Notes under the pieces: model-generated | The model's input: the letters and a program-made list of their open reading frames with translations, nothing else | Database searches by the model: none | Told to the model about the DNA's origin: nothing | Assembly (NCBI RefSeq): GCF_000308215.1 | Contig: NZ_CAJE01000003.1 | Span: 1 to 64,000, forward strand | Length of the DNA: 64,000 nucleotides | From: Methanomassiliicoccus luminyensis B10 | GTDB lineage: Archaea > Thermoplasmatota > Thermoplasmata > Methanomassiliicoccales > Methanomassiliicoccaceae | Reading direction: 5' to 3' | Program-made: the position numbers and the translations under genes | Part shown: positions 8,772 to 17,285 of the stretch, piece after piece | Layout of the letters: each line of letters begins with the position of its first letter | How positions within the stretch are numbered: position 1 is the stretch's first letter

Positions 8772-10793
8772 ATGGCGGAGGATCGGCGGCCGAACCCGGA
8801 CGAGCTGCTCCAGCAAGTGGTCAAGGAGGAAGAGAAGCGTTCGCGCGGCAAGCTAAAGGTCTTCCTTGGCTACTCCGCCGGCGTGGGGAAGACCTACGCC
8901 ATGCTGGAGGACGCCCACCGCCGCCAGGACCGGGGGACAGACGTGGCCGTCGCCCTTCTGGAATCGCACGGCCGCAAGGAGACCGAAGCCTTGCTGGCAG
9001 GCCTGGAGGTCGTGCCGCCCCGGGGAGCCGAGCACCGTGGCCTCCAGCTCAAGGAACCAGACATCGATGCGGTGATAGCGAGGCGGCCCGAGCTGGCCCT
9101 GGTGGACGAGTTCGCGCACACCAACGCCCCCGGCTCGCGGCACCTCAAGCGGTACCAGGACGTGCAGGAGCTGCTCGAAGCGGGCATTGACGTGTACACG
9201 ACCCTCAACATCCAGCATCTCGACAGCATGAACGACGCGGTCGCCCAGATCACTGGGGTGAAGGTCCACGAGACCATTCCCGACTCGGTGCTGGACGGGG
9301 CCAATGAGATCAAGATCGTGGACATCCCCCCCAACGAGCTGATGCAGAGGTTCTGGGAGGGCAAGGTGTACATCCCCTCTCAGGCGGCTATCGCGGTGGA
9401 GAACTTCTTCACCGAGGGCAATCTCATCGCGCTCCGGGAGATGACCTTTCGCCGGGCCGCCGACCACGTCGACGAACAGATGCTCGAGTACATGAAGATG
9501 CGCTCCATCCCTGGCCCCTGGCCGGCGAGCGAGACCTTGCTGGTGTGCATTGGTAACAGCCGGGCGCTGAATGAGCGGCTGGTGCGGACGGCCCGCCGGC
9601 TGGCCGATGAGCTCCGGGCGGAATGGTACGCGATCTATGTGGAGACCCCCGCCCACAGCCGCTTCTCCCGGAAGGACCGCATGGAGGCCATGCGCGGGCT
9701 GGAGATCGCCGCTGAGATGGGAGCGAAGACGGCCACTAGCTTCGGCGTTTCCATTGCCGAGGAGGTCGTCCGCTTCGCCCGGAAGAACAATGTCATCAGG
9801 ATCATCGTGGGACGCCCGCCTCGGCCGCGGTGGCAGGAGCTGATCCTCGGATCGGTGGCTAATCAGATCGTCAGCCTGAGCGGGCCGATAGATGTCTTGG
9901 TCATTACCGGAGAGGGGGAGAAGGAGCGCAAGGGCGGCGAACGCGAGGCCCGGCCGAAGCAGCCGTCCGTCAAGAACCGCTACTTTTACTGCACGTGGCT
10001 AGTAATGATCGTAACCATAATCGCCTACTTCCTCAAGCCATACTTGTCCCCCACGAACCTAGTCATGTTCTACCTGATCGGAGTGGTTGTGGCGGCGGTC
10101 ACCTGGGGCCTGTGGAAGGCGGTCTTCACCGCGACACTGAGCGTCCTGATGTTCGACTTTTTCTTCGTGGCTCCCCACTTCAGCTTGCGGATCATCGACA
10201 CCGAATACCTGGTCACCTTCGCCGCCTTCCTGTTCGTGGGGGTGGTGATCAGCCTGCTGGTGGTCCGATCGAGGGACAACGCCGCAGCGGCGCAGAGGAG
10301 AGAGGAGTACACTTCCGCGCTGTACGCGCTGAGCATCGATCTGGCCAGCGCCAATGATATCGAACGCGCGCTGGAGACGGTCAGCGGGCACGTGAAGAGG
10401 TCCTGCAACTGCCTCTCCGCTTATCTGCTGCCTTATGGAAGCTGCCTTGGAGTGGTCTTCTCCGATAGCGGCCTGGACCTGGACGAGAAGGAGATGACCG
10501 CCGCCGATTGGACCTACCGGAACGGCCAAGCCTCAGGGAAGGACACTGACACCCTCTCCTCCGCTGTTCTCAAGTTCTATCCCCTGCGTACCCCCAGTGG
10601 GGTGGTGGGAGTGATGGGTATCAAGCCCGAGGAGCGGGATGGGATAATCAGGCTGGAGCAGGAGCGGCTGATCGAGGCGTTCACCAGCCAGACCGCTCTG
10701 GCCATCGAAAGGATACATTTCTGGAACCAGCTGTCCCGATCAGGCAAACAAGCCGAGGGACATGAAGCGACCGGATCGCAAGCTCAGAAATGA
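8772..10793 (+). CDS. kdpD: KdpD-like sensor lacking the histidine-kinase domain
   Basis: A 673-residue KdpD homologue, start ATG four bases after the kdpCA stop. Domains in order: N-terminal KdpD domain with Walker A GYSAGVGKT and Walker B-like LALVDEFAHTN (about 20-230); a universal-stress-like domain with LVCIGNS (about 250-370); four membrane helices of the DUF4118 type (about 395-500); and a GAF-like domain (about 510-650). The usual C-terminal dimerisation and ATPase kinase domains are absent: family members with kinase are near 890 residues. No kdpE response regulator is nearby, so signalling must differ from the classical two-component route. Confidence 0.88.
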   Translation: MAEDRRPNPDELLQQVVKEEEKRSRGKLKVFLGYSAGVGKTYAMLEDAHRRQDRGTDVAVALLESHGRKETEALLAGLEVVPPRGAEHRGLQLKEPDIDAVIARRPELALVDEFAHTNAPGSRHLKRYQDVQELLEAGIDVYTTLNIQHLDSMNDAVAQITGVKVHETIPDSVLDGANEIKIVDIPPNELMQRFWEGKVYIPSQAAIAVENFFTEGNLIALREMTFRRAADHVDEQMLEYMKMRSIPGPWPASETLLVCIGNSRALNERLVRTARRLADELRAEWYAIYVETPAHSRFSRKDRMEAMRGLEIAAEMGAKTATSFGVSIAEEVVRFARKNNVIRIIVGRPPRPRWQELILGSVANQIVSLSGPIDVLVITGEGEKERKGGEREARPKQPSVKNRYFYCTWLVMIVTIIAYFLKPYLSPTNLVMFYLIGVVVAAVTWGLWKAVFTATLSVLMFDFFFVAPHFSLRIIDTEYLVTFAAFLFVGVVISLLVVRSRDNAAAAQRREEYTSALYALSIDLASANDIERALETVSGHVKRSCNCLSAYLLPYGSCLGVVFSDSGLDLDEKEMTAADWTYRNGQASGKDTDTLSSAVLKFYPLRTPSGVVGVMGIKPEERDGIIRLEQERLIEAFTSQTALAIERIHFWNQLSRSGKQAEGHEATGSQAQK

Positions 10794-10834
10794 GCAGCGC
10801 CTTGTTCTGTGGAACGTCCCGGAGGACAGGAGCG

Positions 10835-11524
10835 TCAGTAGCCTTCATCTTTCGCTGCTTTTTTCCTGGGTTCGCCATCATCCTTCGCCGCAAGCAATTT
10901 CCTGCCCGGGTTTGCGATAGCTCTGGCTATCTCTTCCATAGCTGCACAAAAAGTGACGTCGTCGACGGCGGATGAATCGAGATCGATCTCCCGCAGCCTC
11001 TCCCTGATCGCGCCCCAGAATGACGAGTCCTCTTGCTCTGGAGCTCGCTCTTTCGCTATCGTCACGCTGAGCTCAGGGTCCAATAGCTCACCCATCTGGC
11101 TGGCGGCCACCTTATAAAAGACCTGGGGCCTTTGCCTTTCCTCGCCGTGCCGGGTGACCGGGCGTTCTTCGTGCCGCTCCACGAAGCCGGCCTCGATCAG
11201 GCCGTCGAGTATCACTGACAGTTGATGAACGTACATCCTCTTCTCGGGAGGGGCCGGGCGATGGGCCATCGGCTTTCCCGGTATGACCGTCTCCGCCACG
11301 ATCCTCAACCGCCGGTTGGTCGATTCCCTCTGGACCACGAAGTGCTCCTTGAGCACGCTATGCCGGACCTTCTCCCCCTCGAACCAGGCCAGAAAATCGA
11401 GCACCGCCGCATAATGGTCCTTGGACTGCTGAGTATAGCGGCTGCGGTAGTGCTCACTGGCCTTGTACCGTCTTAACAGTGCTTGACGCCATCCCTCCAC
11501 CCGGGATGGGCTGCAGCGCTGCAT
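10835..11524 (-). CDS. Unrecognised protein, possibly winged-helix DNA-binding
   Basis: A 229-residue basic, soluble protein convergent with kdpD. It is rich in Arg and charged helices. A segment around residues 100-150 (MYVHQLSVILDGLIEAGFVER, here shortened to its key part LIEAGFVER) looks like a recognition helix and wing of a winged-helix domain followed by a short hairpin. The C-terminus is Lys-rich (RKKAAKDEGY). No family can be named. Its position next to a kinase-less KdpD, without KdpE, makes a regulatory link conceivable but unproven. Confidence 0.5.
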   Translation of the reverse strand: MQRCSPSRVEGWRQALLRRYKASEHYRSRYTQQSKDHYAAVLDFLAWFEGEKVRHSVLKEHFVVQRESTNRRLRIVAETVIPGKPMAHRPAPPEKRMYVHQLSVILDGLIEAGFVERHEERPVTRHGEERQRPQVFYKVAASQMGELLDPELSVTIAKERAPEQEDSSFWGAIRERLREIDLDSSAVDDVTFCAAMEEIARAIANPGRKLLAAKDDGEPRKKAAKDEGY

Positions 11525-12080
11525 ACTGAGCAGTACGCCCTAATTGAATTTGTATTTTCTCTTTCACCGGTTTAGAGTTCGGGGAACTACTCTACCTTGT
11601 CGTATGAGCGGCGGCATCCATTAGGCTGCTTTTCACCAGCGGTCCTATGCCTGACATTCGTCGAGTGCAAGTTGTCCGCCGGTCGGTCGGAGGTCCCCTC
11701 ACTTGAAACGGTCCCGACTTCTAGCATCACTTGAATCATTAGCGGACCGAACGCCGGCTGAGTGTAGAGCTGTTGATGCCGTGGCAGGAGACGGCCGGGA
11801 TAAGTGGCTCGGTGCTCACTATGCCTCTGGAGTCCAGCATCCCGGTTCTGCATTTGGGCGGTCAAGGATGAGCGGCTCAAGGATGTCCAATATCGGCAGG
11901 CGCTTCATTTCACCATGGGTATTATTTCCCTGGGGATTGGCAATCAGGGAAAGGTCCGCTACGTCTGGAAAAAAAAGATAGTGACCTTTACTCGGCCAAG
12001 AAAAAGGTCGCTTTCGATCCCCTTCCCCCCCCACAACGCACGTCGAACCTTGCATCAGAAAAGATCGTGATCTTCGCGCT
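11525..12080. other. Long intergenic region, no supported gene
   Basis: About 555 bases between two minus-strand genes. Overlapping open frames exist on both strands but none has a good ribosome binding site, a recognisable protein or a hydrophobic pattern. The first 60 bases are AT-rich and should hold the promoter of the 10,835 gene. No RNA gene was recognised. Confidence 0.4.
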
Positions 12081-12968
12081 CTAGGTCGTCACCTGGGCCC
12101 TGGAGCCGTTTATGAGTATGGTGTGCTCGGTCTGGGAGACCATCCCGCCCTTCACTTCGGTTAGGATCGGATAGGCATGGATCGCTCCATACCTGACCAG
12201 GGTCCTAAGGTGTGCGGAAGCTTTGGGATCGAGGGCCGTGCACCACCTCTCACAGAAAGCCAGGCTTCCGAACTCGTCCTTGATCATGTCGAAAAGGCGG
12301 TTCGCACCGGCGTCCTTGATCTCACGGTCCCTTTGAAATATGTAAATGTTTCCCGGCTTCGAATTGCCGACCTCCCCCGCTCCATCGGTTGCGAACGGCT
12401 CGATGGCCAGCAGCATGTCGTTGTGAACCTTCGTGATGTTGCCGTCATCATAGTTCGAGATCGACAGGCCCGAGTGCAGATTGTGCCGTTTGATCTCATG
12501 ACCGGCAAGGTTGCGGATCGGCACGAAACCATTGCTTTTTATACCTGTCTCGATCGTGCCTCCGATGGCGCTGATAGGTACTCCTTCACTGATCATATCG
12601 ATCACCATCGAGAGTGCTTTAGACGGGGCATCGATCAAGCTGGACCAGTTCCTCGTACCTACCTCGACCGTTACCGCGGTGTCGCCCATGTAGCCGTTCA
12701 CATGCGCTCCGACATCCAGCTTCACCACGTCCCCTCGACGGAAGGTGGAAGCATCATTCGAGGCCGGAGTATAGTGGGCAGCGATCTGGTTGATGCTGAT
12801 ATTGACGGGAAATGCAGGCTTCGCCCCTCTCTTCTCGATGAGAGCTTCCACTTCCTCGGCCACGCTCAGCAGGCTTACGCCTTCCCCGATCATGCCCGCC
12901 CCGAGCTGACGAGCCTCCCTCGTCACTGCTCCGGCTTTGATTATGCTATCTAAGGCGTCCTGATCCAT
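12081..12968 (-). CDS. map: Methionine aminopeptidase, type II
   Basis: A 295-residue archaeal type II methionine aminopeptidase, which removes the initiator Met from new proteins in the cytoplasm. The five metal ligands can be placed: Asp in KLDVGAHVNG, Asp in GYMGDTAVTVEVG, His in GHEIKRHNLHSG, Glu in AIEPFATDG and Glu in QTEHTILI. The insertion between the fourth and fifth ligands (about residues 190-265) is the type II feature. Length agrees with archaeal homologues. ATG 12968 is the first good start. It is a single gene. Confidence 0.93.
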   Translation of the reverse strand: MDQDALDSIIKAGAVTREARQLGAGMIGEGVSLLSVAEEVEALIEKRGAKPAFPVNISINQIAAHYTPASNDASTFRRGDVVKLDVGAHVNGYMGDTAVTVEVGTRNWSSLIDAPSKALSMVIDMISEGVPISAIGGTIETGIKSNGFVPIRNLAGHEIKRHNLHSGLSISNYDDGNITKVHNDMLLAIEPFATDGAGEVGNSKPGNIYIFQRDREIKDAGANRLFDMIKDEFGSLAFCERWCTALDPKASAHLRTLVRYGAIHAYPILTEVKGGMVSQTEHTILINGSRAQVTT

Positions 12969-13252
12969 CTAAGGTCCCTCGTGCCTTGCCTCTGTTGCAT
13001 ATGGACAACTCATGATGATCTATCGTCCTTGAGAACTATCTTCGTTCATTGTGAAATGAGAATGGAGATAAAGTTTTTTTCCTGCGTAGAAATATATTTG
13101 TGCTGCAAGAGAAAAATAAAAGGATCTGTGAACTGGCCTCATATTGTGTTCATATAACTCTGAATGCCGAGTATAGTCACCTGGTTCAGTATGTGGGCGA
13201 TACTCGGGAACGTTCACAAACTATTAATGCCGGAGCCTGGCTAAAAAACAGC

Positions 13253-13849
13253 ATGAGGAAGGTCACCGTTCTCTCCTTCGTCACGATGGATGGCGTCATT
13301 CAGGCGCCTGGCGGACCGGAAGAGGATGTCACCGGCGGTTTCAAGTATGGCGGCTGGACGGCTCCCTATTTCGATGAGTTCATGAACAAGATAATGGCCG
13401 AGCAGATGGGAAGGCCATTCGACCTCCTTCTGGGCAGGAAAACGTACGATATCTTTGCTTCCTATTGGCCGTATCACCAGGAGGAAGACATGGGGTTCAA
13501 CCAGGCGACCAAGTACGTCGCCTCAAAGCATCCCTTGCAGCTCACATGGGAGCGGTCGGTTCAACTGCATGACGATGTAGTGAAGGCGATAACGGACCTC
13601 AAGGCGCAGAAGGGTCCCGAGCTTCAGGTACATGGCAGCAGCGATCTGATCCAGACCCTCCTAAAGCACAATCTGATCGATGAGCTTTGGCTAAAAATAT
13701 TTCCACTGACGCTCGGCCCGGGAAAGCGCTTGTTTGCCGAAGGCACTGTTCCAGCGGCGTTCAGGCTGATCGACAGTAAAGTCTCACCGAAAGGGGTCAT
13801 CGTAGCCAGCTACCAGCGCGCCGGAGAAGTCGAGACAGGGTCCTTCTGA
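13253..13849 (+). CDS. Dihydrofolate-reductase-family protein (RibD C-terminal type)
   Basis: A 198-residue protein of the DHFR / RibD-C fold (YyaP-YwjB-like group), which usually binds NAD(P)H. Visible blocks are VTVLSFVTMDGVIQAPGG at the start, LLLGRKTYDIFASYW, a central segment GPELQVHGSSDLIQTLL, and KIFPLTLGPGKRLF near the end. The substrate is not known; a folate role is possible but not shown. ATG 13253 begins the conserved block; an upstream extension exists but is AT-rich and unlike the family. Divergent from map across about 280 AT-rich bases that should hold both promoters. Confidence 0.78.
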   Translation: MRKVTVLSFVTMDGVIQAPGGPEEDVTGGFKYGGWTAPYFDEFMNKIMAEQMGRPFDLLLGRKTYDIFASYWPYHQEEDMGFNQATKYVASKHPLQLTWERSVQLHDDVVKAITDLKAQKGPELQVHGSSDLIQTLLKHNLIDELWLKIFPLTLGPGKRLFAEGTVPAAFRLIDSKVSPKGVIVASYQRAGEVETGSF

Positions 13850-13920
13850 GAACAAGATGACCGAGTTCCCAGGGGATGGGGCTACAGCATGATGGCTGGC
13901 CGAACCCGTTCAAACTCGTT

Positions 13921-14706
13921 TCAAGGCAGCTTGCAGACGTCCTCCCTCGATCCAGGATAGGCCACGTGGGGCCTGCGGACGATGAACGAGCTGTCGAGGT
14001 CCTCGCACATGGACCGCGCCAGGTCCGCGGGGATGCCGATGCTCATCAGACCCTCCGGGAACCAGTTGTTGCCGGTGGGGTCCATGGGGCCCAGGTAGGC
14101 GGAGCCCCGGGGCGCCTTCTCGGCCATCCCCGCAGGATAGGTGATCCATGAGGCGCAGGTCGGCCCCCATGCGGCCAGGACCGGGTTGAACGGGTCGGTG
14201 CTCCCGAAGTGCACCAGGGAGGACATGTTGCGGATCTGCTCACTGTTCCCGAAGCACAGGAAGGACCTGACCCCCGGGTCGCTGTCCAGGTCCGCGCACG
14301 GCCGCACTACGATGTACGTTCCCGGGGGAGCGATCTCCCCCACGCCCTCCTTCGATCTCCTGACGATTTCAGGACTGGCCTTGAGGTACTCGGCCTCCCC
14401 GTTCCTGAATGTCGGGGAGCCGGTGGAAACGAAGAACTCCAGCTGCGGCCCGATGCGCCCGTACCCGGTCCATCCGATGCCGCCGGGGCAGCACCCCGCC
14501 ACCGCCCCCTTGCCGAAATAGAGGGGCGGCATGTCACCGCACTGCGAGGCCTTGAAGATGGCCTTGACCAGGCATTTATCGACGGAGGTTATGAGCACCC
14601 CGCCCTCCGGGACCGTTTCAGAACCGTATATGCACAGTGGGCGGGACTTCAATCTGCCCGCCTCGGTGAGCTTTTCACCGATATCCTTGATCGACATGTT
14701 GGCCAT
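13921..14706 (-). CDS. DUF169 family protein
   Basis: A 261-residue protein matching what I know of the DUF169 family, which is common in methanogens and anaerobes and has no settled function. Characteristic parts are the cysteine-containing AGCCPGGIGWTGYG, the RPCADLD segment and HFGSTDPFNPVLAAWGP. No membrane segment is seen. The Cys and His content suggests metal or corrinoid-type chemistry, but that is speculation. ATG 14706 or the in-frame ATG nine bases later could be the start. Confidence 0.7.
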   Translation of the reverse strand: MANMSIKDIGEKLTEAGRLKSRPLCIYGSETVPEGGVLITSVDKCLVKAIFKASQCGDMPPLYFGKGAVAGCCPGGIGWTGYGRIGPQLEFFVSTGSPTFRNGEAEYLKASPEIVRRSKEGVGEIAPPGTYIVVRPCADLDSDPGVRSFLCFGNSEQIRNMSSLVHFGSTDPFNPVLAAWGPTCASWITYPAGMAEKAPRGSAYLGPMDPTGNNWFPEGLMSIGIPADLARSMCEDLDSSFIVRRPHVAYPGSREDVCKLP

Positions 14707-15104
14707 ATTGTATCATCTCGGTGTATTTTCGCCCTGTTCATTCGCGAGCGGTCTTTCGGGATGGGATAGGGATTAAAGGTCATATCTCACTTGTTCAAGG
14801 ACATCGATGCGGGGTACCCCGTTCATAATGTGGGGTCGGGGCAAAACGCCGCTGCCGGCTGTGAAGCAGATAGGGCTGAACGTCACACATATTATCCGGC
14901 GCCCGGCGGGCTGAAGGGCGACGACCTTGATGCAATGAAGCGCTGGCCCTGCTTGCGCTGCGGGTCTAGGACGGGCCGACATGAGGCCCTATGTGCCCAA
15001 CATGATCATCACATGGATGTCGGATACCCAGCCCCCCGTGCGCTCACATATTTTGCGTGCTCGATGAGAAAGGGAGCACGAACATGCGGGACGGACTTTA
15101 GATC
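14707..15104. other. Intergenic region, doubtful small zinc-finger ORF
   Basis: About 400 bases. A plus-strand frame covering roughly 14,935-15,138 would encode WPCLRCGSRTGRHEALCAQH, a C-x2-C-x8-C-x2-H pattern, but has no clear ribosome binding site and runs into the opposite gene. I do not call it. Confidence 0.3.
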
Positions 15105-15467
15105 TCAATCGTGTAGCCCTGACAGGTTCTCCATGTAGAAGCTGCAGTCCAGGACCGTCACCGAGGACGGGTCGATGCATCTGCCCATATATTCAAAATA
15201 TTTCAGGTCGATGTCGTTCTTGCTCTCCCCCGCTATATTGTTGGCCGCCTCCACGTCTTTTGCCACTATGAGCATGTACACATACGTGGAGTCGCCTTCC
15301 TTGGCCTGGAAATACGATTCCAAGTACACCTTTTCGTTCTTCAAGGTCTCCATGCCCGCTTCCCCATTGTCCCTCAAGAAGCTCAACCACTCATTGGCTA
15401 CATCTTCCATCCCCCTGATGATCCCCGCCTTGTACATTTTGATATCAAGTTCCTTAATCTCCCACAC
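15105..15467 (-). CDS. Small cytosolic protein, DUF6176-like
   Basis: A 120-residue protein, probably of the DUF6176 group (small alpha/beta proteins with a ferredoxin-like fold). Matching pattern: an N-terminal strand ELDIKMYKAG, a helix with ANEWLSFL, then YLESYFQAKEG and YVYMLIVAKD. No catalytic residues can be proposed. GTG 15467 preserves the first strand; ATG 15437 would cut it. It is a single gene flanked by spacers. Confidence 0.5.
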   Translation of the reverse strand: MWEIKELDIKMYKAGIIRGMEDVANEWLSFLRDNGEAGMETLKNEKVYLESYFQAKEGDSTYVYMLIVAKDVEAANNIAGESKNDIDLKYFEYMGRCIDPSSVTVLDCSFYMENLSGLHD

Positions 15468-15752
15468 GCTCCCTTGAGGTCCGATCGCAGATCAAGTATC
15501 ATTTAGCCCGTTTAATCACCTAGCACCAACGGCCCTGCCGCCTCAGGGTCGCCGGTCAGCTTCGAAGCCCTCGGCCCGCACATCCCGGACGAGCTCTCCA
15601 AGGCTTATGCCTGGAAGGGGGGCGAGCATTTGCTGGATGCGATGCCCTCAAGAACGTGCAGGCATGGATCGAAATCGATGGTTCGACCGATCCTCGGTGG
15701 CGCGGGATCAGGCTACCAACCTATATGTCCGTCCACGCCGTTGTTCGTCCTC

Positions 15753-16202
15753 ATGGAACCGTTCCGCAGGATACTCATCCCCACCGACGGGAGCGACAAC
15801 GCAAAGGTCGCTGTGGCCAAAGGTTTGGAGCTGGCTAAGATGACAGGCGCGGAGGTCACCGCTATAAGCGTGATGGACGCGGTCGGCCTGGCCTACGCCG
15901 CGCAGAGCACCACCATGTCGCCGATATACCAGCTTCTGAAGGATGGTGCGGACTCCGCGGTCGGTCAGGTCCGCAAGGAGGGCGAGAAGCTGGGCGTCCC
16001 GGTCAGGACCGTCGTAAAGGAAGGGAACCCTGCGGACGAGATAGCCAAGGCGTCCGGTAACTACGATCTGATCGTCATGGGGACCCTGGGCCGCACCGGG
16101 CTCGCCCACCTCCTCCTGGGCAGCGTGGCGGAGAAGGTCGTCCGGTTCGCCTCCTGCCCGGTGATGGTGGTGAGGGTCCCGAAGAAGACTGGAAGCGAGT
16201 GA
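15753..16202 (+). CDS. Universal stress protein (UspA family)
   Basis: A 149-residue single-domain universal stress protein. It starts FRRILIPTDGSDNAKVAV and ends with the ATP-binding signature VMGTLGRTGLAHLLLGSVAEKVVRFASCPVMVVR, in which G-x2-G-x9-G-S/T is intact, so nucleotide binding is expected. ATG 15753 is preferred over an upstream in-frame ATG because family members begin at this strand. A hairpin with a pyrimidine-rich tail follows the stop. The role of these proteins in archaea is poorly defined. Confidence 0.9.
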   Translation: MEPFRRILIPTDGSDNAKVAVAKGLELAKMTGAEVTAISVMDAVGLAYAAQSTTMSPIYQLLKDGADSAVGQVRKEGEKLGVPVRTVVKEGNPADEIAKASGNYDLIVMGTLGRTGLAHLLLGSVAEKVVRFASCPVMVVRVPKKTGSE

Positions 16203-16206
16203 GGCC

Positions 16207-16262
16207 GGGCGCGTCTCCCCGTGACCGGAGGCGCCCCCACGGCACTTTCTTTTCATTTCTGG
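16207..16262 (+). terminator. Terminator-like hairpin after the universal stress gene
   Basis: GGGCGC-gt-CTCC (16207-16218) pairs with GGAG-GCGCCC (16227-16236) across an 8-base loop, with a 2-base bulge. It is followed by CTTTCTTTTCATTTCT. It sits five bases after the uspA stop. Confidence 0.5.
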
Positions 16263-16317
16263 CCCGATCGCCGGGAGGGACATCCGAGGGAGCGACGGGC
16301 CCGCCGAGCGTCCTATT

Positions 16318-16368
16318 TAAATAGTATTTATATGATTGAGTATTTAATCGACTATTGGAGGTTTTTCC
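16318..16368 (+). promoter_or_regulatory. TBP promoter and Shine-Dalgarno site
   Basis: An AT-rich stretch holds several TATA-box candidates (TATTTAAATAG, ATTTATATG, TATTTAAT). GGAGGT at 16357-16362 is a strong ribosome binding site, six bases before the proposed ATT start at 16369. No ATG, GTG or TTG stands at the right distance. Confidence 0.55.
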
Positions 16369-16917
16369 ATTTCCACATACAAGATCGAGAATGTAGTTGC
16401 CTCCGCTTCGTTGGGCATCGAGCTCGACCTGCAAGCGTTAGCGTTGGTATTGGAGGGCTCTGAGTACGAGCCGGAACAGTTCCCTGGCCTCATCTACCGT
16501 GTGAAGGACCCGAAGGCGGCGCTCCTCCTGTTCAGGAGCGGCAAGATCGTGTGCACCGGGGCCAAGAGCTCGGCCCAGGTACACTCCGCCATCAAGAAGG
16601 TGATCGAGAGGATCAGGGAAGCGGGCATCGCCGTGACCAAGGAGCCGGATGTAGTCGTCCAGAACATCGTAGCGTCCTCGGACCTTGGCCAAGAGGTGAA
16701 CCTCAACGCCATCGCCATCTCCTTCGGCCTGGAGAGGGTGGAGTACGAGCCGGAACAGTTCCCTGGCCTGGTGTACCGCATGTTCGACCCCAAGATCGTC
16801 CTGCTGATCTTCGGCTCCGGCAGACTGGTCGCCACCGGTGGCAAGACCCCCATCGACATCGAGAGGGCGGTCAACAAGGTCACCGAAGAGCTGCGCGCCG
16901 CCGGCCAGCTCCGGTAA
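16369..16917 (+). CDS. tbp: TATA-box-binding protein, probable ATT start
   Basis: Archaeal TATA-binding protein, the general transcription factor that bends promoter DNA and recruits TFB. Two imperfect repeats of about 85-90 residues form the saddle; their matching blocks are SEYEPEQFPGLIYR and VEYEPEQFPGLVYR. The N-terminus of the first repeat, ISTYKIENVVASASLG, is essential for the fold and matches VVQNIVASSDLG in the second repeat. The first conventional start codon in frame is TTG 16411, which would delete that strand. GGAGGT lies six bases before ATT 16369, giving 182 residues, the normal length. I infer a non-canonical ATT start. Confidence 0.9.
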   Translation: MSTYKIENVVASASLGIELDLQALALVLEGSEYEPEQFPGLIYRVKDPKAALLLFRSGKIVCTGAKSSAQVHSAIKKVIERIREAGIAVTKEPDVVVQNIVASSDLGQEVNLNAIAISFGLERVEYEPEQFPGLVYRMFDPKIVLLIFGSGRLVATGGKTPIDIERAVNKVTEELRAAGQLR

Positions 16918-16926
16918 ATCCGTTCC

Positions 16927-16958
16927 GGGGCGAGGTGCCGGCTTCAGGCGCCCGCCCC
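16927..16958 (+). terminator. Hairpin after tbp
   Basis: GGGGCG-A-GGTGCC (16927-16939) pairs with GGCGCC-C-GCCCC (16947-16958) around a 7-base loop, with one mismatch. The following tail is only moderately T-rich, so terminator function is probable rather than certain. Confidence 0.4.
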
Positions 16959-17285
16959 AGACCTTTCTTGCCCCGTGACCTCTGGGCATGGACCGGCCCG
17001 TCAATGTACTGTCCTGCGTCCCTCCCCTCTCCGAGAGCGCGGAGATAAGGGAACGGACGTCCTTGGGACGCCTCGGGAAGAGACCTCTGCCTCTGGAATA
17101 CTTGTATCCGCCTACGAAAAGCGGCGTCCATATCTTATAATGTGTTCACTATTCCAACGCCTCAGCTATGACACATAGCTTTATCTATATATTCTGCATT
17201 TGAAGATATGCCTCAAATGAGACATCTTCCTAAGTTGTTCCGGCATGGGCCGGACTGTCTGGATTTGGTAGGACTGAATAATTAA
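16959..17285. other. Spacer before the CNNM/CorC gene
   Basis: About 330 bases. The last 150 are AT-rich (for example CTTTATCTATATATTC near 17,180) and probably hold the downstream promoter. No small gene or RNA was recognised. Confidence 0.35.

Noticed and set aside
11587-12070. Overlapping 88-97 codon frames in the long spacer
   Set aside because: Frames on both strands overlap, with no start signal or protein character.
14935-15138. Possible small zinc-finger ORF
   Set aside because: No ribosome site, runs into the opposite gene, and only one motif supports it.
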